A DNA stretch of 64,000 nt from Niabella sp. (GTDB taxonomy: Bacteria; Bacteroidota; Bacteroidia; Chitinophagales; Chitinophagaceae). Location of the stretch: positions 124,974 to 188,973 of the forward strand of contig JAPUDO010000087.1 of NCBI GenBank assembly GCA_027493055.1, in the 5' to 3' direction. The position numbers and the translations under genes are program-made. Of this stretch, positions 9,780 through 18,648 are shown in pieces; position 1 is the stretch's first letter; every line of letters starts with the position of its first letter. A model generated the notes under the pieces. That model was not told the origin of the DNA, searched no databases, and saw only the letters and a list, made by a program, of their open reading frames with translations.

Positions 9780-10925
9780 ATGAGTTTGCTGTCCAAACAT
9801 TCTGCTTCGCCGCTTAATATTTTTACTATAATGACCAGCCTGGCAACGCAGGAAAACGCTTATAACCTGTCTCAGGGGCTGCCTGATTATCCTGTAGCGC
9901 CTGAGCTGCAGGGGCTGTTACAGGAAGCTGTTACAGAAGGATATAACCAATATACCCCTATGCAGGGATTGATGAAGCTGCGCGAAAATATTGCAGAAGA
10001 GCTAAACGAAAGGCATAGCACTGATTATTGCTCGCCCGAAATAATAACCATTACACCAGGTGCCACGTATGGTATCTATACAGCGCTTACCACTATTATT
10101 GAAAAAGGAGATGAAGTCATTTATTTAGAGCCTGCATTTGACTGTTATCTGCCGGCTATAGAGATTAACGGAGGCATCCCTGTAAAAATTACTTTGAGCG
10201 CCGCTGATAATTTTGCAATAGACTGGCAAAAAATTGCCCGGGCCATCACTGCCAGAACGAAAGCCCTATTGATCAATACACCACACAATCCTACAGGTTA
10301 TGTATGGACACAGGACGACTGGGACCAATTAGCTGCAATAATTGAGGGCAGAGATATTTATATAGTGTCTGACGAGGTATATGATAGTATTGTTTATGAT
10401 GCCCATCGCCATGTACCGGGCTTTTTGCAGGAGTCTTTAAACAATAAGGTAATTTCTGTATACTCTTTTGGCAAAGCATTTCATATTACAGGATGGAAGA
10501 TCGGTTATTGCGTAGCTTCTAAAGAAATAACAGAAGCATTTAAATCAATACACCAGTACCTGACCTTCAGCGTTAACAGCCCTGCGCAATATGCGCTGGC
10601 AAAGTACCTCGAAATATATGAAAAAGGTGCTGCAGCAAGTTTGCTGCAAGGAAAAAGAGAGTTGTTGATTGAAGGATTGAAAACATCACGCTTTAAAAAA
10701 CTACCTACAAGCCAGGGAACTTATTTCCAGCTATATGATTATAGCAATATCAGCGATTTAAACGATGTGGAATTTGCAAAATGGCTCACCACAGCACATA
10801 AGGTAGCTACCATTCCTTTGAGCGCATTTTACAAAATGCCACAACCCGATAAGATAATAAGACTATGCTTTGCCAAGAAAGATGAAGTACTGAGAGCGGC
10901 TATCCAGCAGCTTGGAAAGCTATGA
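9780..10925 (+). CDS. Methionine-type aminotransferase, fold type I PLP
   Basis: Class I/II aminotransferase of the YbdL/methionine aminotransferase type, which transfers the amino group between methionine (or aromatic amino acids) and 2-oxo acids. 381 residues, full length. Visible motifs are NLSQGLPDYP at the N-terminus, TPGATYGIYTAL, the substrate/PLP motif NTPHNPTG, SDEVYDSIVYD, and SVYSFGKAFHITGWKIGY holding the PLP lysine. The sequence favours the methionine/kynurenine subgroup over aspartate aminotransferase, but substrate choice is family inference. It has no obvious operon partner; repeats follow it. Confidence 0.9.
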   Translation: MSLLSKHSASPLNIFTIMTSLATQENAYNLSQGLPDYPVAPELQGLLQEAVTEGYNQYTPMQGLMKLRENIAEELNERHSTDYCSPEIITITPGATYGIYTALTTIIEKGDEVIYLEPAFDCYLPAIEINGGIPVKITLSAADNFAIDWQKIARAITARTKALLINTPHNPTGYVWTQDDWDQLAAIIEGRDIYIVSDEVYDSIVYDAHRHVPGFLQESLNNKVISVYSFGKAFHITGWKIGYCVASKEITEAFKSIHQYLTFSVNSPAQYALAKYLEIYEKGAAASLLQGKRELLIEGLKTSRFKKLPTSQGTYFQLYDYSNISDLNDVEFAKWLTTAHKVATIPLSAFYKMPQPDKIIRLCFAKKDEVLRAAIQQLGKL

Positions 10926-10976
10926 TCGATTATTGGAATATTTAATAATCTATCCATGACGTTTACTTAACGCTTC

Positions 10977-11011
10977 AGTATAATTGCGAGTGATAACACC
11001 CGCAACGGCGG
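10977..11011. repeat. GTGATAACACC repeat, copy 1
   Basis: AGTATAATTGCGAGTGATAA followed by CACCCGC and AACGGCGG. A diverged relative lies near 44.36-44.44 kb. Confidence 0.5.
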
Positions 11012-11119
11012 TAACAGCACTGAATAATCAATATTCAACGCGCATGCGCAACAGTACATAAGATAAATAGTCTTTAACTTTACCCTGATCCTTCATACCA
11101 TTCAACCTCATTTATTGCC

Positions 11120-11467
11120 ATGGCATACGATACAATATTAGCAAACAGGGTTAGGGAACAGCTTGCTGCTGTTCCGGGTTTATCCATAGAAGAAAAGAAA
11201 ATGTTTGGCGGACTGGCATTTTTAGTAAATGATAAAATGTGCATCAATATAACCGAAGAAGGCCTGATGTGCCGCTACGACCCCGTGCTGGAATATGAAG
11301 TTGCCGAAAGAAACGGCTACCAGCCAATGATCATGCGGGGCCGCCAGCTAAAAGGCTATTGCTATGTGACCCCCGAAGGGTTTGCCTCCACAACGGATTT
11401 TAATTACTGGATAAAACTATGTTTGGATTACAATGAAGTGGCTAAAGCGGCGAGGAGGAAAAAATAA
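11120..11467 (+). CDS. TfoX N-terminal domain protein
   Basis: 115 residues forming one TfoX-N domain: MAYDTILANRVREQL, KKMFGGLAFLVNDKMC, GLMCRYDP and GRQLKGYCYV are family hallmarks. In gammaproteobacteria TfoX is a competence regulator, but single-domain forms like this one are widespread and mostly uncharacterised, so no competence role is claimed. It ends about 60 bases before the next small gene. Confidence 0.88.
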   Translation: MAYDTILANRVREQLAAVPGLSIEEKKMFGGLAFLVNDKMCINITEEGLMCRYDPVLEYEVAERNGYQPMIMRGRQLKGYCYVTPEGFASTTDFNYWIKLCLDYNEVAKAARRKK

Positions 11468-11528
11468 AGAATGGAAAGTTGTTGCGTTTAGTTAAAACTT
11501 TTCGTTTATCGTATAACATATTTAATGT

Positions 11529-11864
11529 ATGCCGTATAGGAAGAAACCATTCTTATTTTTACTGATCATTATCAGTTTTTTTGCCTGCTCAAAAAAGAGC
11601 AATGTGGATAATGATATTCCCAAAGATATTCCAGCCTGGCTACAGGAAGCAATTGTACAACTTAAAAACGTTCCAGACAAAGAGCTTTATACTGTTAAAG
11701 AGCTCAGGATAAATGGTGCCACTGTTTATATGTTCAGATCGCCAGTGCAATCCTGCATGTATTGCGATTTGTATGATAACAATGGAGTAAAGCTATCGAA
11801 CCAAATTACTCCTGATACACAAATTGAAAAAGTCAGGAATATATGGCCATCTAATCGCCAATAG
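11529..11864 (+). CDS. Small lipoprotein, DUF6970-like
   Basis: 111 residues. The signal peptide FLFLLIIISFFAC ends at a Cys, so the product is probably a lipid-anchored envelope protein; SKKSN follows the Cys. The remainder (PAWLQEAIVQLKN, then VYMFRSPVQSCMYCDLYDNN) resembles short DUF6970-type proteins. The CMYC pair could form a disulfide or bind a metal. The 3' end overlaps the convergent ABC gene by 14 bases. Function unknown. Confidence 0.75.
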   Translation: MPYRKKPFLFLLIIISFFACSKKSNVDNDIPKDIPAWLQEAIVQLKNVPDKELYTVKELRINGATVYMFRSPVQSCMYCDLYDNNGVKLSNQITPDTQIEKVRNIWPSNRQ

Positions 11865-13335
11865 TTTGCCGGAGGATAACCCGACCTTCTTCTAATACCA
11901 GCTTATGCGTAAGGCATGATGGCAGCTGTGTTTCAAAGTGTCCAACGTAAATAATGGTTACGCCATTTTTACTGATCTCATCTACCAGGTTATTGAAATA
12001 TTGTGTTTGTTGCTGGTCTAATCCCTGGCAGGGCTCATCCAATACCAATAGCTGCGGGTTTTTAATAATGGTGCGGCCTAATAACGCCAAACGCTGCTTG
12101 CCCAAAGGTTGCGTTGCCAGCAGCTCATCCCTCACTTCGTAGAGGTTTAAAAAATGCAGCAGCTCTTCTAACTGTTGCTTTTGAGCATAGCGCAGGCGCT
12201 GGTACTGCCCGTTGGCATCAAAAAAGCCGGACGCAAGACTTTGCGAAACAGTAGCATTGGCATCAAAATACCAGTGCAGCTCCGGAGATATCAAACCAGT
12301 GCGTTTTTTAATATCCCATATACTCTCACCACCACCGCGCTGCACACCAAACAACCTGATATCATTGGCATAAGCCTGTGGATGGTCCGCAGTAATCAAA
12401 CTTAAGAGCGTAGACTTTCCCGAACCATTATGCCCCTGCAGCAACCACCGTTCCCCGGCATGAACCTGCCAGTTAATATCTGTAAGCACATATTTTTCGT
12501 CATACCGTACATGAATGTCTTTCATGTAAACAAGCTCCTGTGAGGTATATTCAGGTGGGTTGGTAAGAAAAGAGGGAAGCAGCTTCTGAGCCTCACTCCT
12601 TGCCCCTTTTGTGTTTCCCCCGAAGGGCGAAATAGAGAACTTCTCATTTACACTATAAGCACTATTTACAATTTTCCCGTTTTTCAATTCTATAAGATGA
12701 TGAACACACTCCGGCAACTCCATATCATTGCTAATAATAATGAGCGTTCCCCCTTTTGCAGCATACTCATTTAGTAACTGATTAAGATGGGTGCGGGAGT
12801 CTTTATCCAACCCCGTATAAGGCTGGTCAATGATAAGCAGCTGCGGGCTTAGCCACAGCGCTTTGATCAATTGTAATTTTTTATGCTCGCCACTGGAGAT
12901 TTCAAAAAGCTGCTCGTCCAGTACTTTGTCATACTGAAATGTTGTCACCAGACTGTTTAAAGAATCGGTGTTCAACGAGTTTTCTATTCCATGCAGCTCC
13001 AGCTCCCGGCCTACAGTTACTGTATCTCTTTTTTGCTGGTGATTGTACCGCTGCTGGTAATAGAAATTCCTGTCGCCTTCGAGATTGGTAAAACGGTACC
13101 AGTTTTCTACAAAAAGCGTCCTGGCAGGTAATGCACTTTGCTTGTCAAAATTTATTTCGATGCAGCCCAAATGCTTTACCAGGCCTGCAATAGCCCTGGC
13201 CAATGTGGTCTTACCACTTCCGCTTTCGCCGCGTATGAGCCACCCTTCATTTGCTTTTACTGTTAGTGAGAGGTTGTCAATAACGGTTTTGAGGCCGTAA
13301 TGAACAGAAAGATCTTGTATGTTGAGAATAGCCAT
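11851..13335 (-). CDS. ModF-like protein with two ABC ATPase domains
   Basis: 494 residues with two complete ABC ATPase domains and no membrane part. The first has Walker A GESGSGKTT, signature ISSGEHKKL and Walker B LLIIDQPYTGLD. The second has GHNGSGKST, a degenerate signature (QPLGKQRLALL) and LLVLDEPCQGLD. This is the layout of ModF/PhrA, linked to molybdate handling in E. coli and of unclear mechanism. No permease or molybdate-binding gene is nearby, so the substrate is not supported here. The upstream 130 bases hold the remains of a toxin gene. Confidence 0.85.
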   Translation of the reverse strand: MAILNIQDLSVHYGLKTVIDNLSLTVKANEGWLIRGESGSGKTTLARAIAGLVKHLGCIEINFDKQSALPARTLFVENWYRFTNLEGDRNFYYQQRYNHQQKRDTVTVGRELELHGIENSLNTDSLNSLVTTFQYDKVLDEQLFEISSGEHKKLQLIKALWLSPQLLIIDQPYTGLDKDSRTHLNQLLNEYAAKGGTLIIISNDMELPECVHHLIELKNGKIVNSAYSVNEKFSISPFGGNTKGARSEAQKLLPSFLTNPPEYTSQELVYMKDIHVRYDEKYVLTDINWQVHAGERWLLQGHNGSGKSTLLSLITADHPQAYANDIRLFGVQRGGGESIWDIKKRTGLISPELHWYFDANATVSQSLASGFFDANGQYQRLRYAQKQQLEELLHFLNLYEVRDELLATQPLGKQRLALLGRTIIKNPQLLVLDEPCQGLDQQQTQYFNNLVDEISKNGVTIIYVGHFETQLPSCLTHKLVLEEGRVILRQTIGD

Positions 13336-13401
13336 TAATAATCGGGGTAAAAGTTAATTGCCACGGAGGCACAGATGTGGTTTTTTAATTGCCGGATGAA
13401 T

Positions 13402-13467
13402 TTAAAGCCGTTTAGCTTTTAGAATAAATCTGAATGTGAACTTGTTGGTATACTCGATCTTGTACAT
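13402..13467 (-). pseudogene. Remnant of a YafQ/RelE-family toxin
   Basis: A 21-codon frame encoding MYKIEYTNKF, ten more residues ending AKRL, then TAA. The opening closely resembles the N-terminus of YafQ-type mRNA interferases, normally about 90 residues. Its ATG overlaps the antitoxin stop as TGATG, the junction expected in a toxin-antitoxin operon. The catalytic C-terminal part is absent, and a short repeat (TGCCACGGAGGCACAGA at 13359) lies just beyond, so the gene was probably truncated by deletion or insertion. Confidence 0.55.
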
Positions 13468-13688
13468 CAGACGCTTGACCAAAAAGCTTTAAAATCAGTA
13501 ACATGTTTTGTTTTTCCTGTCCCGGCATTTTTAATAGCCTTGACAGTTTCGGAGTTAGGCAGATGGCGCGACTTGCCATTATTATTTTTTTTAGTAACGA
13601 CAGGCGCTGTTGTAATATCCAGCTCTTTTAAAAGCGGCCTGATCAAGCCAGCTTTTTTATCAGGAATATGTATCGTTAATGTTATCAT
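13467..13688 (-). CDS. RelB/DinJ-like antitoxin, probably orphaned
   Basis: 73 residues from the ATG giving MITLTIHIPDKKAGLIRPLL; a longer frame upstream looks unlike coding sequence. Small, basic, with a beta-strand then helices and the LLKELDIT segment common in antitoxins placed before YafQ/RelE toxins. It would bind operator DNA and neutralise the toxin, but the toxin frame after it is reduced to 21 codons. Assignment rests on size, composition and the overlapped toxin start, not on a strong family motif. Confidence 0.55.
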   Translation of the reverse strand: MITLTIHIPDKKAGLIRPLLKELDITTAPVVTKKNNNGKSRHLPNSETVKAIKNAGTGKTKHVTDFKAFWSSV

Positions 13689-13805
13689 ATCTAATACAAA
13701 AATACTGCTAATTGGTGGATTTTCGGGGTAACTATAGAGAATAAGCAGAACCCCTCTCAATAGCAGTACAACCTATCACCCTGCGAACGCTGTTAGATGA
13801 AGTTT

Positions 13806-15203
13806 TTATTTATCACCGCCAATGATTTCTAAGGCCTTTTTTAACGCTAACTCTTTAGGTGCTGCCACATCAGGAATTACACCGGTGAAATCATTATCGT
13901 TGGCACCTACATTATAATATAACGTACTCGAAATTGTAAGCCTTAAGCCGGAGTTAGGTAAATGGGTTGTTACAATATCTCCAAAACTTTTGATCAAACC
14001 ACCGCTTTCTTCTCCGACTATAGTACCCCTTTTATAGAATTTAAAGCATTGGACAAAGTCTGCTGCAGATGAATACGTCTGTGAATCGATCAAAAGATAT
14101 ATATTTCCATTGAAGCGCAACGGGTTATCTTGAATGCTGTTGTTATCCAGGTAGAAAGTGTCAATGGTGCCATTTTTTTTATTCAAATATTTTAACACTT
14201 CTTCGCCTGGCTGTTTGGAACCTAAGTTTTTCAATAAACGATCTTTATATAATTGACTAAGCTTTACAATGACTTTATCATACTGCCTGAATGGCTTATT
14301 TCCTATATATTGAAAAAAAGCATCACCCACATCAGAGTCCCCGCCACCATTGTCAATTAAATTAATTATGATGTTTTTTATTTTTTTATCCTTTATTAAT
14401 TTGAAGCTTGAATCTGCGAAAGCTTTAAATCCGTTCCAATCAAATTTTTTAAAATCAATTATTGCAATGCTATCTTTAATAATAAGGTTGTAGCTGCGTT
14501 TGTTATTTTCAGTATTATTTGTTGAGCGCTGATTAAATTGGTTTAACCTGTTTAAAAGTTCCTTTTGCCTAACCCCTTTTATATGCGTGATACCCGTTTT
14601 TTTACCTACTTTATACCTGATTATATAATTGCCATTGGTTTTATAAATAGTTTCAAGATAGAAGCTAAAATTTCTTGAACCATATTCAGCTCTAAAACCC
14701 GGATTCTCACCCGTATTCAGGTTAACAATTTCGTTTACTATTGCTTTTGCAGAAACGCCGTTGATACTGATAATTTCTGCGTTATTTGGAATTTCCGGTG
14801 GATAGTTGGCTTTAGCATTCTGGCAAACTATATACGGTTCTTGAATTGCCAATTTAAATATATATGGTAACTCGTAGGGGTTTTGCTTATTATAAATATC
14901 TTTTGGAATAGGCAGATCTGTATGACCATCCTGTAATTTGGCTAACAGGGGTTCAATTTTTAAATAGAAGTCAATTAAGTCTAAGCTTACTGTCAACTTT
15001 TTCTTAAGGGAATTCACCTCTCTGTAAAATTTGTCTTTAGGATATTTGTAATAAGGATTAATGTGTGTTGCCTCAACATAGCTGATTAAGGAGTCAACAT
15101 CCTGGCTCATTTGAAGTGGTGCCAGCCTTTTGCCATCCTGAGAATAAATTAAACAAGGCAGTAGCAAAGTTGTTGCTATCAATATTTGCTTAAAAAAAAT
15201 CAT
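13806..15203 (-). CDS. S41-family (C-terminal processing type) peptidase
   Basis: Secreted serine peptidase, 465 residues from the ATG giving MIFFKQILIATTLLLP; a nine-codon longer start is possible. The signal peptide ends near CLIYSQ. An N-terminal helical region and a PDZ-like segment (AEIISINGVSAKAIVNEI) precede the S41 catalytic domain, whose nucleophile is in DSQTYSSAADF, with LIDNGGGDSDV and EESGGLIKSFGD nearby. Such proteins act in the periplasm or outside the cell; the substrate is unknown. Monocistronic by position. Confidence 0.9.
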   Translation of the reverse strand: MIFFKQILIATTLLLPCLIYSQDGKRLAPLQMSQDVDSLISYVEATHINPYYKYPKDKFYREVNSLKKKLTVSLDLIDFYLKIEPLLAKLQDGHTDLPIPKDIYNKQNPYELPYIFKLAIQEPYIVCQNAKANYPPEIPNNAEIISINGVSAKAIVNEIVNLNTGENPGFRAEYGSRNFSFYLETIYKTNGNYIIRYKVGKKTGITHIKGVRQKELLNRLNQFNQRSTNNTENNKRSYNLIIKDSIAIIDFKKFDWNGFKAFADSSFKLIKDKKIKNIIINLIDNGGGDSDVGDAFFQYIGNKPFRQYDKVIVKLSQLYKDRLLKNLGSKQPGEEVLKYLNKKNGTIDTFYLDNNSIQDNPLRFNGNIYLLIDSQTYSSAADFVQCFKFYKRGTIVGEESGGLIKSFGDIVTTHLPNSGLRLTISSTLYYNVGANDNDFTGVIPDVAAPKELALKKALEIIGGDK

Positions 15204-15323
15204 AGTTCTGTTTAATATCCATACGATCAAGCCGGGCTTTTTGTTACATTTTTAGCAATGAATGTGGATAACTGATATTCAGCAGGCAAGATTTGGATAA
15301 TCTATCCAGATAAAAGGGAGACT

Positions 15324-15353
15324 TAAAAAAATTGCGCGCCTAAGGCGCGCAAT
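15324..15353 (-). terminator. Terminator of the leu-ilv operon
   Basis: Perfect 10-bp stem ATTGCGCGCC/GGCGCGCAAT with a three-base loop, followed on the minus strand by a run of T. It lies about 180 bases after ilvC, the last gene of the leftward operon. Confidence 0.85.
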
Positions 15354-15471
15354 GCGGTTCGTTTATATAGGCTGATTTATATTCCCCAGTTGAAGTGATT
15401 TCCGATGGTTATCGGAACAACACTGATGAAACCTACTCATCTGCTGGTAAAATAAAAAACAGCATATCTTC

Positions 15472-15527
15472 TATCGCCTGGAGGCGATAACATAGAAGTA
15501 CGAGGCGAGGACGCCTCGTACTTCTAT
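15472..15527. repeat. Two tandem hairpins, TCCT-loop family
   Basis: TATCGCC-TGGA-GGCGATA is followed at once by a perfect 16-bp stem starting ATAGAAGTACGAGGCG with loop AGGA (TCCT on the other strand). The same two-hairpin order recurs near 57.0 kb with different stem bases. Confidence 0.7.
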
Positions 15528-15530
15528 ATA

Positions 15531-17012
15531 TTAGGCCGTTTTAATCGCCTTCATAGCGGTCATGGCTTTACGTAATACGCGGCCCACTTCTTCTACGGGG
15601 TGATTGCGGATGGCGTCATTTACTTCCACCAGTTGTTGATTATCCACAGCGTTGTCCTTGCCCTCGTTGAAGTTTTTACCTACTAAATCGGTATCAACAG
15701 TTTTCATGAAATCTGCTAATAAGGGCTTACATGCCTGGTCAAACAGGTAACAGCCATACTCTGCAGTGTCGGAAATAACACGGTTCATTTCAAACAATTT
15801 TTTACGTGCAATGGTATTGGCAATTAAAGGCGTTTCGTGCAATGATTCGTAATAAGCAGACTCAGGTTTGATACCTGCTTCCACCATTGTTTCAAAAGCT
15901 AATTCCACGCCTGATTTGATAAAGGCTGCCATTAAAGTATAGTTATCAAAATATTCCTGCTCACCAATCTTCATATCGCCGGCAGGCGTTTTTTCAAAGG
16001 CAGTCTCGCCGGTCTCTGCTCTCCATTTCAGCAAATTGGCATCACCGTTAGCCCAGTCTTCCATCATTACACGGCTGAACTCTCCGCTCATAATATCGTC
16101 CTGATGTTTCTGGAACAAAGGGCGCATAATTTTTTTCAATTCTTCTGATACCTGGAATGCTTTTATTTTGGCAGGGTTGCTTAAGCGGTCCATCATGCCG
16201 GTAACACCACCTTGCTTCAAAGCTTCTGTAATTACCTCAACACCATATTGAACGAGTTTGGATGCATACGCCGGATCAATTCCTTTTTCTATCATCTTAT
16301 CAAAAGAAAGGATAGAGCCTGTTTGCAGCAAGCCACAAAGAATAGTTTGCTCACCCATCAGGTCAGACTTTACTTCTGCAACGAAAGAAGACCTTAGCAC
16401 GCCTGCACGGTGACCACCGGTTCCTACACAGTAAGCCTTTGCCCAATCAAGTCCTTTGCCTTCAGGGTCATTTTCGGGGTGTACGGCAATTAAAGTAGGC
16501 ACACCAAAGCCACGCAGATATTCAGCTCTTACCTCACTGCCGGGACTTTTAGGAGCTACCATAATAACAGTAATATCTTTACGTACCTGCATACCTTCTT
16601 CAACAATATTGAAGCCATGGGAGTAGGACAATGTAGCGCCCTGTTTCATCAATGGCATTACTGCGTTGATCACGCTGGTATGTTGTTTATCGGGAGTAAG
16701 ATTGATCACTAAATCAGCAGTTGGGATCAGCTCTTCATAAGTACCTACATTGAAGTTGTTATCCGTAGCGTTTTTCCAGCTTGCCCTTTTTTCTTCTATG
16801 GCTTCCTTACGTAAAGCATAAGAAACATCCAGACCACTATCTCTTAAATTCAATCCCTGGTTAAGACCCTGTGCGCCACAACCAACAATTACGATCTTTT
16901 TTCCTTTCAGCGCATCAACGCCGTCTGCAAACTCATCGTTACTCATAAATTCGCAAACACCTAATTGATTTAATTGCTCTCTGAGAGGTAGTGTGTTAAA
17001 ATAATTTGCCAT
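15531..17012 (-). CDS. ilvC: Ketol-acid reductoisomerase, class II (long form)
   Basis: Isomerises and reduces acetolactate or acetohydroxybutyrate with NADPH and Mg2+, the second common step to valine, leucine and isoleucine. 493 residues, the long two-knotted-domain form as in E. coli. The N-terminal Rossmann loop is [35 protein letters not shown] and [14 protein letters not shown] belong to the metal and substrate site. It is the last ilv gene in the leftward operon and ends before a repeat hairpin and a strong terminator. Confidence 0.97.
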   Translation of the reverse strand: MANYFNTLPLREQLNQLGVCEFMSNDEFADGVDALKGKKIVIVGCGAQGLNQGLNLRDSGLDVSYALRKEAIEEKRASWKNATDNNFNVGTYEELIPTADLVINLTPDKQHTSVINAVMPLMKQGATLSYSHGFNIVEEGMQVRKDITVIMVAPKSPGSEVRAEYLRGFGVPTLIAVHPENDPEGKGLDWAKAYCVGTGGHRAGVLRSSFVAEVKSDLMGEQTILCGLLQTGSILSFDKMIEKGIDPAYASKLVQYGVEVITEALKQGGVTGMMDRLSNPAKIKAFQVSEELKKIMRPLFQKHQDDIMSGEFSRVMMEDWANGDANLLKWRAETGETAFEKTPAGDMKIGEQEYFDNYTLMAAFIKSGVELAFETMVEAGIKPESAYYESLHETPLIANTIARKKLFEMNRVISDTAEYGCYLFDQACKPLLADFMKTVDTDLVGKNFNEGKDNAVDNQQLVEVNDAIRNHPVEEVGRVLRKAMTAMKAIKTA

Positions 17013-17063
17013 TGTTTATTCGTGTTTTTAATTTTTGATTTTTTGTTGTAAGGATTTATTTTA

Positions 17064-17528
17064 TTAGTGAACTAATCTTCTTAGTGCCTGCGCATAGCCG
17101 TAATGCAATGCCTCGTGCGATTGTACCATAGCTATAGCTTCTTCAATATTATTTAATTCCGCATTGAAACTGGTAATATATGGAGTAAAAGACCGGCTTT
17201 TAAAAACACCGTTATTATAGTCTGCTTCCAACCGGTCAATATTGCTCAAAGATAAATGTTTAAGAAGATCAATTTCTTCCTGTGCAATAAACGCTTCGGG
17301 CTTTGATCCTTTTTTGTAACGCTCAACAAAGCTATTGTCTATATTAAGCGGCAACCCGGAAAAACGATAACAAAGTATCTGTGCAGCTACAACAATATGG
17401 CCAAAATTCCATGCTATGTTGTTATTAAACCCAACAGGTACTTTATTTAATTGCTCAATATTTAAACCATTTAACAGTTCAATAAAATTATTGCGTGTTA
17501 TACGTATGAGTCCAAAATGCTGGTTCAT
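17064..17528 (-). CDS. DinB-superfamily protein
   Basis: 154 residues, four-helix DinB/YfiT-like fold. The likely metal histidines are in AWNFGHIVVAAQ and SHEALHYGYAQ, spaced as in the family. These proteins are presumed metal-dependent, often thiol-related transferases or hydrolases; the substrate here is unknown. It sits between ilvN (17 bases upstream) and ilvC (51 bases downstream) on the same strand and must be co-transcribed with them, though no role in branched-chain synthesis is known. Confidence 0.85.
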   Translation of the reverse strand: MNQHFGLIRITRNNFIELLNGLNIEQLNKVPVGFNNNIAWNFGHIVVAAQILCYRFSGLPLNIDNSFVERYKKGSKPEAFIAQEEIDLLKHLSLSNIDRLEADYNNGVFKSRSFTPYITSFNAELNNIEEAIAMVQSHEALHYGYAQALRRLVH

Positions 17529-17545
17529 GAAATCTTTTGATAAAA

Positions 17546-18133
17546 TTACATGGTAAAGATCTTTTCTCCCTGCTCCAGGAACTCATTTTCTATTACTTCT
17601 TCGCCCGGCTCTTTATACTCAAAATCTTTCAACCTCTGGTGAAAGCCTTCACTTTCTTTCATAATGGCTACACGGGCGCCCCTTACAAATTCTACAAGGT
17701 TATACTCTCCCAGTTTTTTAACCAGCTCTTCTGTATCTTCCGTATGCCCTGTAGATTCAAATACGGTAAAATCAGGCCTTACGCAAACTACGCGTGCACC
17801 ATATTTTCTCAATATCCTTTCTACCACCATTTTTTCGGCCACCTCTTTGGTAGGTACTTTGTATAAAGCAAGCTCCTGCCAAACAATTTCATTGTTAGTA
17901 TTATAAAAGGCTCTTAAAACCTCTACCTGTTTTTCTATTTGTTTGCACAGTTTTTTTACTACTTCCTCTGTTTCATCTATCAGTATATTAAAACGATGGA
18001 TGCCATCCACTTCTGAGGAAGAAGTATTAAGGCTGTCTATATTGATTTTTCTCCTGGAGAAAATGATGCAGATGCGTGATAGCAAACCAATATGGTCTTC
18101 TGCATAAACGGTGATGGTATATTGTTGTTTCAT
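17546..18133 (-). CDS. ilvN: Acetolactate synthase small (regulatory) subunit
   Basis: Regulatory subunit that activates the large subunit and confers feedback inhibition, typically by valine. 195 residues. An N-terminal ACT domain (YTITVYAEDHIGLLSRICII, SSEVDGIHRFNILI) is followed by a second ACT-like region (RKYGARVVCVRPDFTVFEST). It is separated from ilvB by an inserted four-helix-bundle gene, where most bacteria have ilvB and ilvN adjacent. Confidence 0.95.
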   Translation of the reverse strand: MKQQYTITVYAEDHIGLLSRICIIFSRRKINIDSLNTSSSEVDGIHRFNILIDETEEVVKKLCKQIEKQVEVLRAFYNTNNEIVWQELALYKVPTKEVAEKMVVERILRKYGARVVCVRPDFTVFESTGHTEDTEELVKKLGEYNLVEFVRGARVAIMKESEGFHQRLKDFEYKEPGEEVIENEFLEQGEKIFTM

Positions 18134-18155
18134 TGTATTTATGAATTATGATATT

Positions 18156-18203
18156 GTGAGTGATCAGTAATGAGTAATCAGTAATGAGTGATGAGTGATC
18201 AGT
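18156..18203. repeat. Repeat flanking the four-helix-bundle gene, left
   Basis: GTGAGTGATCAGTAATGAGT begins a run of overlapping TGAGTGATCAGTAAT units. A related inverted sequence stands on the other side of the gene, ending at the ilvB stop. Confidence 0.6.
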
Positions 18204-18561
18204 AATTAGCAGACTTGATTAATCCTGAAAGTTGTTTATAGCAATTAACAAGAGATTCTTCTAAATACTTAATTTCATCTGCTGTTGTATAATTGAGATC
18301 CACAGCTAAATCCATTGCTGCGTCAACCTCTATGACTGAACCTCTTGAAATTTCAAAAAAACGACATCTTTCCGCATTGGATTTTCTTGAGCAGCCTTCA
18401 GCAAGATTTAAGTGAGTAGATATCGCGGCTCTGCGTATTTGGCTGACAAGAGAAAATTTTTCTTCCTTGGGGAAAGCTTCTGTCACTTTATAACAGGCTA
18501 CAACAAATGATCTTGTTAGCTTATAGACATCCATTTTCGTATGTGCCAATTGTAAAAACAT
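18199..18561 (-). CDS. Four-helix-bundle protein, 23S rRNA IVS / Avd-like
   Basis: 120 residues, all helical, of the family first met inside 23S rRNA intervening sequences (also related to the diversity-generating-retroelement protein Avd). Hallmarks are HTKMDVYKLTRSFVVACY, FPKEEKFSLVSQIRRAAIS, LAEGCSRKSNAERCRFFEIS and the DLNY segment near the C-terminus. It splits ilvB from ilvN and is flanked by related inverted repeats, which suggests arrival as a unit. No 23S rRNA or retroelement is nearby; the function of such free copies is unknown. Confidence 0.9.
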   Translation of the reverse strand: MFLQLAHTKMDVYKLTRSFVVACYKVTEAFPKEEKFSLVSQIRRAAISTHLNLAEGCSRKSNAERCRFFEISRGSVIEVDAAMDLAVDLNYTTADEIKYLEESLVNCYKQLSGLIKSANY

Positions 18562-18627
18562 AATTTATAATTTAGTACTATTTATAAACGTTCTATTTAG
18601 GTCGACAGTTAGGTGATCTGTTATTAT

Positions 18628-18648
18628 GACTCATCATTCATCACTCAC
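18628..18648. repeat. Repeat flanking the four-helix-bundle gene, right
   Basis: GACTCATCATTCATCACTCA and one further C; its reverse complement shares GTGAGTGAT and the following purine-rich pattern with the left flank. It abuts the ilvB stop codon. Confidence 0.55.

Larger units (their letters stand above)
15204..15530. other. Gene-free stretch with terminator and hairpins
   Basis: No credible coding frame. It contains a strong leftward terminator and, next to the end of ilvC, two tandem hairpins of a dispersed family, each given separately. Confidence 0.6.

Noticed and set aside
13689-13760. Upstream extension of the antitoxin frame
   Set aside because: The extra 24 residues are hydrophobic and Pro-rich and do not look like an antitoxin N-terminus. 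The inner ATG gives the expected size.
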